Positions 21,185 to 33,450 of a stretch of DNA of 64,000 bases are shown here, in pieces. Within the stretch, counting starts at the first letter, position 1. Every line of letters starts with the position of its first letter. A program made the position numbers and the translations under genes. The DNA is from Phytophthora quininea. Lineage: Eukaryota > Oomycota > Peronosporomycetes > Peronosporales > Peronosporaceae. The notes below the pieces were generated by a model. The model did not search any database. It had not been told where the DNA came from and saw only the letters and a list, made by a program, of their open reading frames with translations. The stretch lies in the NCBI GenBank assembly GCA_011947345.1, contig JAAVTG010000579.1:124001-188000 (forward strand), written 5' to 3'.

Positions 21185-24177
21185 CTAGCTTTCATCGTCT
21201 GCATCTCCACCCTGGAGCTCAAGCTCACGGCGTGTCTTCTTTCGCTCGCCAGCTTTCTGGCCGGGGCGTCGCAGGACCACACGTTTTCCCAAGGTTGAAG
21301 GGATTGCCTTGCTCATTGCGAAGTTGTCATGCCATATCTCGAAGCATGTCTTAGCCACACCCTTGTACTCATGGCGTATCTTGTTGCACAACCAGCACTT
21401 AGCGTCGTCGAGGGAGCAGCGCTCGCAGAAGTTGGTCGTGGCGAACGACTTCTTGGTCGTTCTCGTCCGCAGTAGCGCGCGGACCTTGCAGGAACGCTGC
21501 CTTCGTTTCTGCACCCCGCTCACGATCACCCAGTCTTCGGACTGCTCGGGGGCATGAGTGTGGCGGATGGGTGCTCGCCTACGCTTCTGGCTTGCGATTG
21601 TCGAGGTAGCGACCACTCCAGCGAAGTCTTGGGCCTTGAGTAGGAGGAGCTGGTTCTGTAACGCGCAAAGCCATTCTCCTCGTTTCATGGGCGGTGCCCC
21701 CGCCATGCGTGCAGCCTCCTTGTGGGAAAGGTAAGCGTTTACCATCGCCATGTCCACTAACCCGAGGAACAAGCTTTTGTAACACTTTTAAACTTTGTCG
21801 ATGTTTGCAGAGAGTATCGCTGCAGACGGAGTTGATCATGCACATCAACTCCGCCCATACAGCGCTGGTAGTCCGCTACCGCAGCCGGGCAAGGGACAGT
21901 GATCGCCCCGATTCACTTGACATTCCTTCCAATACTTGACTCCGCCATCATAGAGGCCGTGCACAAGTAGTGGACCGGCTTTCCATCCCACCACTGAAAG
22001 GCGATCATGTTGGGGACGGCGACCGAGCGAGAGAACTTGAACATGCCTCGAGGAATACTTGCTGGCAGAGTCTGGCGGTCCTCCTTCACGTTTCCGTCGT
22101 ACCCAAGCCGATTGGTCATGATTGTTCCTATCATGTACACCCCCATACTAAGAAGCTCAATGGCGAGCAGGATTGATGAGTAATAGCGATCAATGACGAT
22201 AGTATGTCACTGGTGTCGCGCGGTCGAGTCAAGTACAATCTTCAGATTTTGAACTACTGCTGCAGCACCGGTCTTGATGTCGAATGCGGCATTGGGACGA
22301 TCTCCAGCATCGCGTTTTCCGGCGTACATCTCGAATCTATTCAGATACAACATAACTAGTCAGATTTCAATGCACAAAGAATAACTTACGACATCGCAGC
22401 TCATCCAAAAACACACACACACCTGTGTCAATGCGCTGTTCTGGAGTCACACATCATGAACATCTTTGAACTATATCGGTGGGGCTTGTCCGGCATGAAC
22501 ATCCGGGTGGTGTTTCGCTTCGATGTTGACGGGAGAACTCCTCCATCGAAAGAGAACACGGAAGGCAGCGACCACCCAGCTAGGAAACTCTGTTGGAGCC
22601 TATCGATAACTGGGCGGATCTTCCATAACTTGTCACGCGTGCGCTCGGCGTCGTTGTCGACAAAGTGCAGGTCACGAAGGATGTCCTGACATCGGTTGTG
22701 ATCCATGAAGCGACCGAAATTTCCAGCAGGGACAGCGCCGTCTTCAGTCATAGACCAGTGGTCAGAAAACGATGCTTCTGAGGACATACCACTCGCGCCA
22801 CGAGAAGCCCGATCACGTGAAGGATTTCATGCGTCTCGTATCCACGCTTCTGCTTGAGCCGCCGTCGGATACATTTCAGCTTCTCAACCCGCCCGCCGCG
22901 CTGCTTTCGCTGAGTTTCAAGCGCTCGTCGGTCGATCTGCTGAAGGGCGTACCGATTAGTCTGGTTGTTGACCATGACCCACAGCGACTTGGGTATGAAG
23001 TAGAGGAATGTTAGAAGCGGCGAGTGCGTGAGCGCACGCAACTCGGTCATGGGCTGCGCCATCTCGTTACCCATGCCGGCGTACGCGGTTCTACCCACCT
23101 CAAAGTCCGACGATACGGTAGTCCATACCGTAGCACGTAACGCGTCCGTGCGTTGCTTCTTAGCATGTGCAGTGTCGTTCCCAATCATGAGTGAAGCTAT
23201 GAAAGCTTCGTCCATCTCGACTGCGTCGTGCTCTGATACTACATCGTCGTCTTCATCTCGTACACCACGCCCAGGATCTTCATCTTCATCATCAACAACA
23301 GTATCTCCATCACTTTCACTGGAGTCGAAGCTCTCGTAGTCGCTTGTATCATCATCCTCAGGAATAAAATTGATATCCTTCTTCACGGCTCGTGCGCGTA
23401 CCGTACGGCTTGGTGTTGGTGGTGGAGCCGGGGCTTTGTCTTCAAGATCGCTATCTAGTCCAGATGCCTCTGACAGCAGCTGCAACGTCGCCGCTGCCTC
23501 TTGATGAGAAGTGCAGACCTGTAAGTCACTCGGCGATAGGCCGAACGCCCGCGGTACAGCAGCTTGGGAGAGCTCGATTTCCGGTTCCCTTTGAGAGTCG
23601 AACAATGAGTTGAGGGTTCCTTGAGAGAGAGCGATAGTCGTGTCAATCTGCGACGAACTCACGATTGAGGCCGCCGATGTAGTGCAGGACGGCTCCACGT
23701 CCGCGCTTGAGATCATCACACTTGTGGTCGGTGTCGCACTAGATGTCGCGCTCGGGATCAATCGAAGACTGCATGGTCAACGTTGCACTCGTGGTCGGCG
23801 CCGTGCTCATGGTCGGCGTCGTGGTCGAGGTCGCTCTCGTGGTCGATCCGGTGGTCTGTGTCACGGCGCCTGTTGTCCGTGCCACCACCTTCGAAATTGC
23901 TTTTCTTGCGCTGGACGCCACCATGCCTGCGGTTGGACCCACAGCATTGTTTTCCTTGCCCAGCAGTCCTGACCCCAACGCATGCGTCACAAGAGCTCTC
24001 TCGCCAACGAATACGACCGCGCCGTCGGGGCTGACGTACCTCCTCCGTCGCAAGGCCAGCTGGCCGTTTGTATTTCCATCCCGCCGCCCGCAGTTGCCGC
24101 CAGAAGTGCGGAAAGTCAATGTCGCGTGCGACGGCGACGGCGATGGCATCGTCCTCGCTTCGGCGCTTGCGAGCCAT
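21185..24177 (-). pseudogene. piggyBac-like transposase (DDE_Tnp_1_7 type), frame-broken
   Basis: Starts at MARKRRSEDDAIAVAVARD (24177), with a small N-terminal module (FPHFWRQLRAAGWKYKRP...YVSPDG). A Ser/Thr-rich and then acidic linker follows (23990-23050). The catalytic part includes FGRFMDHNRCQDILRDLHFV, LWKIRPVIDRLQQSF, FSFDGGVLPS (first Asp) and VIDRYYSS (second Asp), then NMIAFQWWDGKPVHYL. The C-terminus carries a Cys-rich ribbon, FCERCSLDDAKCWLCNKIRH. Frame changes are seen near 24040, 23745, 22766-22769 (A4 run) and 22200, plus a TGA near 22428. A possible intron lies at about 22337-22422. As written the copy is not functional; part of this may be consensus error. Confidence 0.75.
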
Positions 24178-24362
24178 CCGGCAAAGTTTGGAATGACTGG
24201 TCTGAGAGAGACTCGCAGCTTGATTCTTTTCCAATCTCAAATCATCAGGATAGCAAGCGTCCTTTTTCTAGAGCTGTCCGCTGTTACCTCTTGCATCTTA
24301 TGCGTCGGAAATGACGTGAACAATGTATCGGTTGAGCCATTTCCTGTGGTTCATCTTTCAAT

Positions 24363-24424
24363 GTCGTAACTTATGACATTGTGTTTTCAGCATGTCGTAT
24401 CTTACGACATCGGGAACCAAGGGG
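24363..24424. repeat. Right inverted repeat and subterminal palindromes of the piggyBac-like element
   Basis: 24411-24424 CGGGAACCAAGGGG is the exact inverse of the left end. 24394-24408 repeats GTCGTATCTTACGAC, and 24363-24377 is the variant GTCGTAACTTATGAC. Confidence 0.8.
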
Positions 24425-25971
24425 CTACGTTTAACCTCTCTCGTAGTCACCTGACAAATTGCAAGTCGATTTTGCCCTTTTGGTGCTTTCCGAAAGTAAC
24501 GCGCCAGCTCCCGAAAGTGCTCCACGATTGTACGCACCATATCCAGTCCACACCGTTCGAGGTTGTCAATTGTCGAGGCCAAATACTCTTCAATGTCATC
24601 AGTGGCATCGTCTCGCAACGAAGCCATATCTACACGGTCCTCTTCGGCCAGGATTTTATCTTCGTGGTGCTCTGGAATTGCTTCGCCACATTTGTCGCAC
24701 CCTTCCACAAAGAGTTCAAATTCGTCTCGATGGTTCTTTGTCTTCTTTTTCTTAATCATCGCTCCAGCGACCACCAAATGAAGGGAATGTGCGACACAAG
24801 ACATGTGAGGCACTTGTAGTATTTTAGCTGCACTTACCATGTTGGACCCGCCATCGCACCCGAATAGGGAGAAGAACTCTTTAGATAACGACCATTCTTG
24901 CAACATCCCGTTCAATGCTGCAGCAATCGCAGGGCTGGTGTGTTTTCCAGGAAGCTTACGAACTTCTAATGTCCAATTTCTTGTTTAAACGAGTCCGTAA
25001 TATAGTGAACGGTAAGGGATATGAAGCTGCGGCCGTCTCGTCCAGTCCAAATGTCACTCGTAATAGAATAATAAACACAAGATCGGTGAATATCTTCTTT
25101 AACTCGATTGCGATACGACGCCGCAAGAGCCACGATATCGTTGCGTAGCTTAGCGCGATTTGGCAAGACCACATTCACGCGCCCCAACTCTTGGGTTACC
25201 AAGGAAATTAATTCCACAAACCCTTCATTCTCCACGATGACCATCGGGCGGAAATGGCGTCCAACCCATCTTGCAAGGAGCTTGTAAACCTGCTTCTGTT
25301 CTCTCGAAGTTGCTGCTCGGATTGGGTATTCTTCCCACCACTAGAAACACGTGAAAGTTCGGCATCTGAACGACGAGAAATCTGCGTTTTTTAAGACTAC
25401 CACCAACTGTGACGACAAGGTTTCGCTGTTGTCGATACAATTCCAGTTCAGCACCATAGTTTTCCTCCATGTGTTCGACCATTTTGTGCTTTCCAATACG
25501 AAACTTCATCATCTTCTTGCACAGGAGACAAAGAGCAATCCCGCAGTGTTCGTTTGTCACGCTGCCCCCAGGAATTTGTCCAGATTGATTTGTGAGAACC
25601 AAACGAGCAAAATACCATACATCCTTTCGTTTCTGATTCTTCATGGTATAGATCGGTAAGCTGATAGCATTCGCAACTTGAGCCTGTAGTGTATCGATAT
25701 CAGGCAGTCGAGCAGGACTCCGCGGAACTCTGGCCACCCTCTGTCGTTGGAGTGATGAAGGTATTTCTCTGCGAGATTGACGACCAGAGTGAAGCGCGAA
25801 TGGAGCCAACTCTAGGTTCGCTTGTGCCGTGTGTACGTTTCCAAATCCTGAATTCATTGGACGTCTGGGTTTCCGTGGAGTTCTAGGAGAAGGAGTTTCT
25901 TGATAGCTATTATAGCTTTCGCGCGGCGGATTGCCGCGCTCTGGAGATCGAAGAGGGACCCTGATGTACAC
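24425..25971 (-). pseudogene. hAT transposase, N-terminal half, interrupted
   Basis: Reads from a Pro/Arg-rich start (a likely ATG is in MNSGFGNVHTAQ at about 25857) through a zinc-finger-like block (CGIALCLLCKKM...KHKMVEHM), then PMVIVENEGFVELISLV, ITSDIWTGRDGRSFISLTVH and FGCDGGSNMVSAAKILQVPH, and MSCVAHSLHLVVAGA. These are standard hAT blocks up to the region just before the conserved TRW motif. There are frame changes near 25300 and between 24920 and 24970. The sense stops at the piggyBac-like insertion, so this copy cannot make a full transposase. Confidence 0.75.
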
Positions 25972-26620
25972 ACTTCCGGTTGCAGGGATTTGACCCCCTG
26001 CCTCGGAGTCTGCTGCATCTCGACGAATGTGCGGCTGTGCAGTTACGCTTAAAGATATTGTTGTACAGCTCTAATCGGAGATCACCCCACGATCCCACGC
26101 GGTTTTATAAGCAGCCACGCCAAACCATGGCATCAACAAGACCTCACGAGCACATCTTCACTTGCATGAGCTGCCTGCACAGGTAACAGAATTCCTGCGC
26201 TGTCAAATAGCAAAGAAACGAGGGCGTCGTATCTATGCGTCACCTTCCCGCCTGCATACAAACACCAAGTATAAAAACGGCTCCCAAACCGTTACTGTTA
26301 AACGCGCGCATCTTCCTGCAGTTACGTCAAGAGCTCGTCCCGCGGCGCGTCGATCTTCAGCTTCAGACTTCAGGAAGCGCTTCCAGGCCCGGCACCCCCG
26401 GCAAAAAGCTATTTTAACGCAATGCGCTCTGCACTCTGAGCCCCGTGCGTGGCAGGCTCTGCTTGCGTATCAACGCGATGCACAAACAGTCCAGCGGGGA
26501 AAACGGAGCCAGATTCTGAGGTCGACAGGCGTCGACGAGGGGGTGCCTCTAGACCAATCAACGGCTGGCTGACGTCAGCAGCGCCGACGCAACTTGCTCC
26601 CGTCGCAGTCTCAGTCCATT
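25972..26620. other. Intergenic region between the transposon block and the NDUFA4-like gene
   Basis: Plus-strand small frames are present without known domains. A short GGTCAAATCC-type box on the minus strand (about 25985-25995) recalls a tRNA T-arm but no tRNA fold was found around it. The last 60 bases form the promoter of the next gene. Confidence 0.5.
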
Positions 26621-26640
26621 TTCAGTTCATTCTGCTTTTC
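26620..26640 (+). promoter_or_regulatory. Oomycete-type initiator
   Basis: TTCAGTTCATTCTGCTTTTC contains TCATTCTG, a match to the initiator core (TCATTYY), about 55 bp before the ATG at 26687. The distance suits a transcription start in these organisms. Confidence 0.45.
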
Positions 26641-26686
26641 GCCGCCAGCCTCCCAAGCTTCCCTCCTCTCTTCCAAGACCGTCAAG

Positions 26687-26962
26687 ATGGCCAACCGTGT
26701 TGCTCAGAGCGCCGCCAAGAGATGGCTCGGAGACAAGGGCACGTGGCCCGTGCTGATCACGTGCGTCGTGGCCTCGGGCATCTGCACGGCCCAGTGCGTG
26801 CGCTACCTGGCCGGCCACCCGGACGTGCAGTGGAACAAGCAGAACCGCCAGGACATGTTCCGCTACAAGGAGGACGTCGGCGCCGAGTGGCAGTCGCACC
26901 GCCGCAAAATCGCCACGATGCACAAGAACGTCATCAACGAGGCCAAGGGTCTCAACAACTAA
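26687..26962 (+). CDS. NDUFA4/B12D-like small mitochondrial protein
   Basis: A 91-residue protein, MANRVAQSAAKRWLGDKGTW..., with a single hydrophobic helix (WPVLITCVVASGICTAQCV) followed by RYLAGHPDVQWNKQNRQDMF. This is the layout of the NADH-ubiquinone reductase MLRQ/B12D family: N-terminal helix in the inner mitochondrial membrane and a conserved segment where a basic Arg-rich stretch follows. In animals NDUFA4 is now assigned to complex IV. No intron is needed and the frame is clean. The first ATG after the initiator-like element is used as start. Confidence 0.8.
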   Translation: MANRVAQSAAKRWLGDKGTWPVLITCVVASGICTAQCVRYLAGHPDVQWNKQNRQDMFRYKEDVGAEWQSHRRKIATMHKNVINEAKGLNN

Positions 26963-27101
26963 ACTTGCTCGACGGACAGCAAAAGACGCTCACGTTGAGC
27001 TCTGTACACTTACATAAGCCACCTCCTTTCGAGAGATGAAAAGGAATAACAACGGTGTGTTTCTTTTGATAACGATATGATATGGACTTTTAATCAGTTA
27101 A

Positions 27102-30100
27102 CTAGACGACACACTTCAAGCAGCCGTCTTCGGTGCCAAGAAGCAGCAGCTGACGAAGCGGCAGGACAGCGACACCGTGGACGACAGCGCGGCTTTTGCT
27201 GCTCTTGCTGGTGCTGCTCGGGTCTTTGAGTTGCCACGCATCCATCTTCGATGCGACACAGGCCTGGACAGACACGATCGCTCGAGGCTCTGGAGGCAAT
27301 TGTGTTGTGTAGATGCGAGAGCCGCAGGCGACATACAGCACTCCTGCGTCTGCAGTGGAGTGGACCGAGATCTGCGCCGCGCTAACCCCGTCGGGAACTC
27401 CGCTGATGGTCATCCGCAGCTGCGGGTGTCCGTGACTTCGCAGCATCACGCGCCACACGCGCGCTTCCTTTCAGCGCCCACCACCAACAACTGCGACGCC
27501 GAGATCTGCACGAGATGCACCACACGAGCGCCAGCTTCTAGCGCCTGCCATCGCGCAGCTTGACGGCCCGTACGCGAATCCAACAGCACGACGCGTCCGC
27601 TGGCAGACCCGACCGCGACGTACGAAGTTCCGTCGACAAACGAAGCCACCGCGGATAAGCTTAATCCTGCCGCACCTGAGTTCGAGCAGATACCCGAAGC
27701 ATCAGCGTGCCACTCGGCAACAACGTGTGGCCCAGCGCGAGTGTCCACACGCATTATACGCCGTGAAGTTGCTACGGCTACGTCTACAGCCGAGATGGAG
27801 GTGGCCATCGACACAACCGGCTCCGTACTCGCAGAGAACGGCATTCGCATGCGCATCTGGCTCGTCCGCAGATCCCACAGCATGACGCCCGAGGCCGAGG
27901 CTGCAATTGCCATCCCGTCCGCCTCTCCTGCGCCGCGTGTGCTGCCTCGTGCGCCAGCTCGGCCAGTACGAGCAACCGACATAATGGGTCGGCTATCTGC
28001 AAACCCAGCCGGAGCTGCAGCTCGAGCTTGGACTGGGTGCCCCGCTAACCTCCACACTCGGCAGGAACCGTGTCGACTTCCTGTTATTAGCAGTTCCTCG
28101 TCAGGGTCCACGCTAACGCAGCGAACACCGCTTGAATGGGCCTTAATCGACTGGCGAATTTCGGCACTCAGAACCCACGACCCTCCCAACAGTCCCCCGC
28201 CGCCCCCGCCGACTGAGGCTCCATCCTCGTGACGCGGTTGGAATGTCTGGCGGACTCGAGGCCGCAGCCAAATAGCATCCGCGCTAGCGCGTTCCGGGGC
28301 CAATGTGGCACTAACAACCTTGCGATGACGTCGAGCTTCCTGCAAAAGCAGCATCTCCTTGCTAAGCGCAGTCTCCCATTGCGCAGCCCTTTTCCCAGCA
28401 CCTATGAGCAATGTCGAGGGTATTGGAAGGAAGCTGGTTGCACGAACCGAATGCAATCGCACAACGTGGTAGGCGAAGCGCAACAGTTCCGGCGAGTACG
28501 TCTTCGGATCTTCGGGCTCTAGAGTTGAGGAGTTGCTTTCCTTTTCAGTATCGTCATCGGCATCTTCGTCGTCTTCGTCTGCATTATCTTCACCTTTTAC
28601 GCCAGGAAGGGGTTTTCGGGGACGGAGCTGAATTTGTGACTGCGCTAACCGGTCATCCAATGCGCTGAGATTTCGCTGGTCGGTGCTGGCGCCTCGGCTG
28701 CTGAACGGCCCCACTCCACTGGCGTCAGCACTAGCAGTACTACTCAATGGCAGCAACAACAACTGAAGAACCGAACTGCCGGCAACAACTGGGAAGTGAA
28801 GATTGAACAGCTCTTTGCCAAGCAGAGCGCGCAGCGGCACGCACAACTCCGTCACTAACTCGCTGGCGAGGTCCCACTGGAAGTTGGAGACCTCTAGCTC
28901 AGCGTAGACGTCGCTGCAGCGCTTGAGGAAGAGATTGATGCCGCTCACGACAGTCACGTCCGATATGATAGCTTCTGCTCCCAGTTTTTGCACACAGCCA
29001 CGATTGTGCGTGAAAGACCCACCACTGTGAAGGCGCGCAGATTGCGATGGTCAGCGTCCTTCATGAAATTCAGGCTGCGTAGAACTTGTTTCCTCGCAGA
29101 GTTACCGGTTGAAGTGGCTCCCAGGGATGCCGAAGTCTGCGTGTTTGCGGTGGCAGCAGCAATCACTGCCGTTGCCACACGCGGATGAAGAAATGGTGGA
29201 GCAGCCAGCGACAGCAGCTCCATTAGACTGCAGTTTGCGCGACGAGACAAGAGGTCCTGCAAGGACGCTGCGTCGTTCAGCGTACGTACAACATGCCGCA
29301 AGATTCGCAGCAAGACGTAGATTTCGCGACCGAGTTCCTCCTAGTTCACAAATTGCACACCGGATCAGTCGACAAATACCGACAAGCTGTGGAAAGTGAA
29401 CTTACCGGGACACCTTCGATGCGCACGGAGCCGATCTTCTCCGATAGACTTATCAGCTTCGGAAGCACGTCGAATAACCGTGGAAGCAGCATGCTAGCCA
29501 CAGGATACTCGCCCAACTCACGACAAACTTGCAAAATAGCGTCCGCCACGTGATGCGACTCATACAGCTTGGCTTTGGACAGGAATGTGAGGTGGAATTC
29601 CGAACCTCCAGGCAATTTGACATGCTCGAACACGTCTGGCGTGAACGAGGGCTTCTTGTCGGTACGACGAAGCGTCTTGGATTCGGCGAGGTGCGTCCAA
29701 CGGCTCTTTACGCGCCCGAGCTGCTTCAACAGCGACGGTAAAACATATTTGGCGGTCAACGACGGACCTAACATCGCTGGCGATGATAGTTCTCCGAATG
29801 TGACAGCTGCAATAGCAGCGGATTCGGCTGCGAAAGGAAGCAGTGGAGGAGAACGAACAGATAAAGGTGTCAACGAAGAGCGAAACTCTGTGTCACCATC
29901 AGCGCTTACTGGAGGCACCAACCACTCCAAAATCACAGGAAGTACCGAGTCGAGAACTGCAGTAGCCCCAAAAGCGCGCAGCAGAGAAAGCACTACGCTA
30001 GGAGCTGCTAAGCAGCACCGAAGTAGTGGTGAGTGACCCAATTCACTGGATTCGTAAACGCGCACCACATCTCGTAGTAGCTCCGCCCGAGAGCGATTAC

Positions 30101-33100
30101 GCCCTAGTTGTCGCGCCATCTCTGGTAGCAGAAAGACAACAGCAGCCGTGGCACACTCCGTACGAATCTTCTCGGTATGTGATCTCGCTCGAAAGAATCG
30201 AACAAGCTCCGGCATCGCCACACGGAATAGAAGCTCCGGTAAACTCGATAGCGACGCCAGCAATTGCTTTGCTACAGTAAATCGTGCATGCCAATCGTGC
30301 TTTGGGACGTTGTGTAATCGCGAAATAAAAGTATACACGATCGTAAGGTCCTTGGGGAACAATGATACTGGTGCGGCGTGAAAAGCATCCATCGGTACAG
30401 CAGGAGGTATGCAAGGATCACTCTTCGAGGCCAATACCGAGCTGCGTGGTATTGTAGTAGGTTCCAGTCCGTCGATACAGTTGGCGAGAAGAAGACGCTC
30501 ACGCGGGTCGGGATGAAGCATACCCAGCACGCCATGCTTCAGGTTGAGCGGAAGGCCAGCCAACCTCTCGGCGACAGAATGATTCCACGGTAGGTGTTGT
30601 TGGTTTGATTGAGGTGTGCACTGAGCAGCTAGAATTCCCGAAATCCAACCATCATCTTCAGCTTTGCTCTCAGCCTTCTGGAGGGTTTGTTGTCGAGTGT
30701 ACGCCGTAAGATATTCTTCTAAAGAACGCCGCGAGAAGATTGGCGTTTGAGTATACAGCTCGGCCGCAATGCATCCCAGTGAAAAATGTCAGCAGCCTGC
30801 GCTCGCTCAAAAGCTGTCAGCTCTTGCGCCGTCAGAGCCAATAACTCGTTTGGAATGCGGTAGATTGGGTCTACCATTTCGTCAGCAAATTGTCGTCTCG
30901 AAGATGCTTGACGCTCGAGAGTTGACGATGCATGGGCCTCGGGATCAACCTTCGATTCTTTCTCGTTGCCTGGGAGAACAATTGGTAGCCCGAGCTGCAG
31001 TAACTTCAGGTCTACTTCATCGAGGGGGCTGTCGAACCTATACCGGCAATGGCCTCGTCATTGCCCTCAAGATCCGAAATTTGGATATCGCTTGGGCTTC
31101 CAACGAGGTTCACCTTTAGGTCGTGCCCAGTACTGGCACTTCGATGGTGTCCGTGCCCTTGACCGCCCCCAGCACTGATGGTGATACCATTTGGGCTATC
31201 GTCTTCTGGTTGACGCAACTGCTGCCACAAATCACGCAGTAAATGCGATCCGGTGTTGCTAGGACTAACCCCGCCTAGAGACGAGTGCCGCGTGTGGTGG
31301 GAAGCCACACGTCCTTCTTCACGCTCCCCAGCTGAGCCTCCAAGACCTCCACTACTGTTGCCCCCAAGTCCCATTGGAGTAGTAATCGTGAAAACGCGTT
31401 GTTCCTGTGACTTGACTTGGCTTCGCGTGGCCTCGCTCGATGATGTTGAGGTCATACTAAGCATGGTTGAGCTGCTAAAGCCGCCTGTACTTGTCCCAAT
31501 ATCTCCACCGCTTTGACTATGATGTAAGCCAAAACGTGATGCCTCCATGTCGTTTGCACCTCGAATTGTTGTGGGCATTCCTCCCAGACTAATACTGTTA
31601 GAAGATGAAGGTGCCCTCTCTTTCTGGGCGTCCACGACTATCTGCACCGCTCTCGAGAGCATGGCATTGACTTCTTTGGTCGTTCCTTGTGGCCTCAGCT
31701 TAGCTCGTACATCAGTCTCCGCGGAGTATTTCTGAGGGTGCTTGGTAGAATTATGTTGATGACGCTGCCATAAACGTTTGGGATGATTAACGCCAAAAAG
31801 CTGAACGAAGCCAGGGCTCTTGCCTGAAGCACGCGCCATCAAAGGAACATTTTTCTCACGAATCGCTGCCTCACCACTTAAAGCTGCGCCGAAATTTAAA
31901 TCAATCCATTTGTGCAGCTGTGCAGACACTTCGTCGCTTTCAAGCATTGCACGATGACATTGCACGAATGAGGAAGCGAGGTCTTGATGTTCACTGTTAT
32001 TGACGTCATGCCACTTCGGGAATTGAAGATCGTCCATATCACCACCGTGAAGCGATTTAAAAACTGAAGGATCAGTGTAAAACTCCGGGATACACTCGTC
32101 TGGGGTCCATTCAAACATACGCGAAAGAGTAGCTGGGTATTCGCGCGCCTGGAAATCGCCACGCACCACGCGACGAAGTAGTGCCATCGGCGTACGTCGA
32201 GCCATGTATATGTAGTACGTGATCTCCGACAGACTCTCTGTGACGTGATGCGGCACAGCACTACTTGTGAAGGTGCGATCCAACTGGGCGTCGCCCTTAT
32301 TCAACCGGAACTTGCTCTTGCCTAAATCGCGCCAACCTCCATGTGGACCATCTTTGAAGTTGGTAACCCACGGCAGAAATGGATGGAAGACGCCGTCCTC
32401 CATGCGACGTCCAGCTGCAGTATTCAAAATCATCAAGTACTCAAAGTTGCCAATATCACCAGTGCACCATCGCTCCGTCAGCGATCTAGACGTGAATGCT
32501 TCAATACCATGAGGAACATCCGTGTCTGAGCTTCTCTCGAGCTGACGAGGAGCCTGAAGACCCACGCGCGTAACAGCACACGCATCCAGCACACGCGGCA
32601 GTGCTGATAACTGCAGCCACAACGTATCCGTAAGCTGCAGATCGCTAGGAGTAAAACCACCACAGGCCAAACCCCGATCGTGCAGGAACTCGAGCACGCG
32701 TCGCAATTGATACACCACCAGCCGCTTCTTCAGATCCCCCAACGCATCTTGCTCTTCATCGGATGGGGCTTCAGTCCCTGGCTTTAGCTCGACATTGTGG
32801 CAGCCCTGCAGCACCACTTGATTATATTTGAGCACGTCCTGCAACGATTGCTGAGCGTCGTGCTCTACCACTGCCAAGATACGCGTCGAAGTTGACGTCG
32901 TCATCGTCAGTAAACCGCGTAACGATGGCAAATGGGCATTGCGCGCCGTTGCCTTGGCATCAAATAGTCCCTTCGTTACAAGCTCGCCTTTTTCATCAGC
33001 TTCATACCATGGAATTTCATCATACAGCCGCTCTAGAGTCTCCTTTGTGGACAGCTGTAACACACATATCACGATAAGCGTATTGCAACAATGACAGTAT

Positions 33101-33450
33101 CCTTAGAAGCCTAGACGCACTCGTTCGAGCCCGGAGCTCTCGCCCTTCCCCTGCATCAAGGTCTCGAGGCTGTCAGCTGCGAATCTAGCTGTCCCGAAGC
33201 CCAGTTCCCGTTCCAGAAGCGTCTCCAAATCTCCAGTACGGCTGGTTGGTTCGCTGTTTGAAGGGGCTACAGGCTCTGGAGCCTCCTTGGAACTCGACAG
33301 CGCTGGCAGCTCGTGCACCAGCCACTCGGCCACGCGTGCTGCGTCCTTGGGGTGCTTGACGAGGCATCGCGCAGCCGCCGGGTCCGATGCGGCGAACGAG
33401 AAATTCCAGGCGAGAGCCTCCCGCACCACCTGCCGGACGTCGGACGCCAT
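27102..33450 (-). CDS. WDR81-type protein: BEACH, kinase-like and WD40 domains
   Basis: Exon 1 is 33450-33121. Introns are 33055-33120 (66 bp) and 29341-29405 (65 bp). The BEACH domain lies around 32470-31790 ([80 protein letters not shown]). A kinase-like region follows ([20 protein letters not shown] at about 30800-30740), then helical repeats, then WD40 repeats ([33 protein letters not shown]). Order and BEACH sequence match WDR81, which works with WDR91 on endosomal phosphoinositide and lysosome function. Frame shifts by one base occur at runs 31024-31028 (G5), 30782-30786 (A5), 28985-28989 (T5) and 27469-27471 (T3); each is repaired by one extra base. The start has weak context but the exon join is clean. 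Confidence 0.85.

Larger units (their letters stand above)
20799..24424 (-). mobile_element. piggyBac-like element nested in a hAT
   Basis: The unit is bounded by a perfect 14-bp inverted repeat, CCCCTTGGTTCCCG (20799-20812) and CGGGAACCAAGGGG (24411-24424), 3,626 bp in all. Close inside both ends lies the imperfect palindrome GTCGTATCTTACGAC (20841-20855 and 24394-24408), and a relative of it (20941 and 24363). Transposase sense is on the minus strand. The flanks are CTAA on the left and CTAC on the right, not a clean TTAA, so the duplication is either decayed or atypical. Confidence 0.75.
19840..25971 (-). mobile_element. Second hAT element, split by a nested piggyBac-like insertion
   Basis: Transposase sense on the minus strand is found in two blocks, 25971-24425 and 20798-19840, in correct order for one hAT protein. 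Between them sits a 3.6-kb unit with its own inverted repeats and its own transposase. The ends of the outer hAT were not found, so the span given covers only the recognisable coding part. Confidence 0.75.

Noticed and set aside
25975..26055. tRNA-like T-arm box on the minus strand
   Set aside because: GGTCAAATCC lacks one of the usual bases, and no acceptor, anticodon or D arm could be paired around it.
29569..30280. Plus-strand frames inside the WDR81-type gene
   Set aside because: The opposite strand has family motifs, clean intron borders and consistent codon use.
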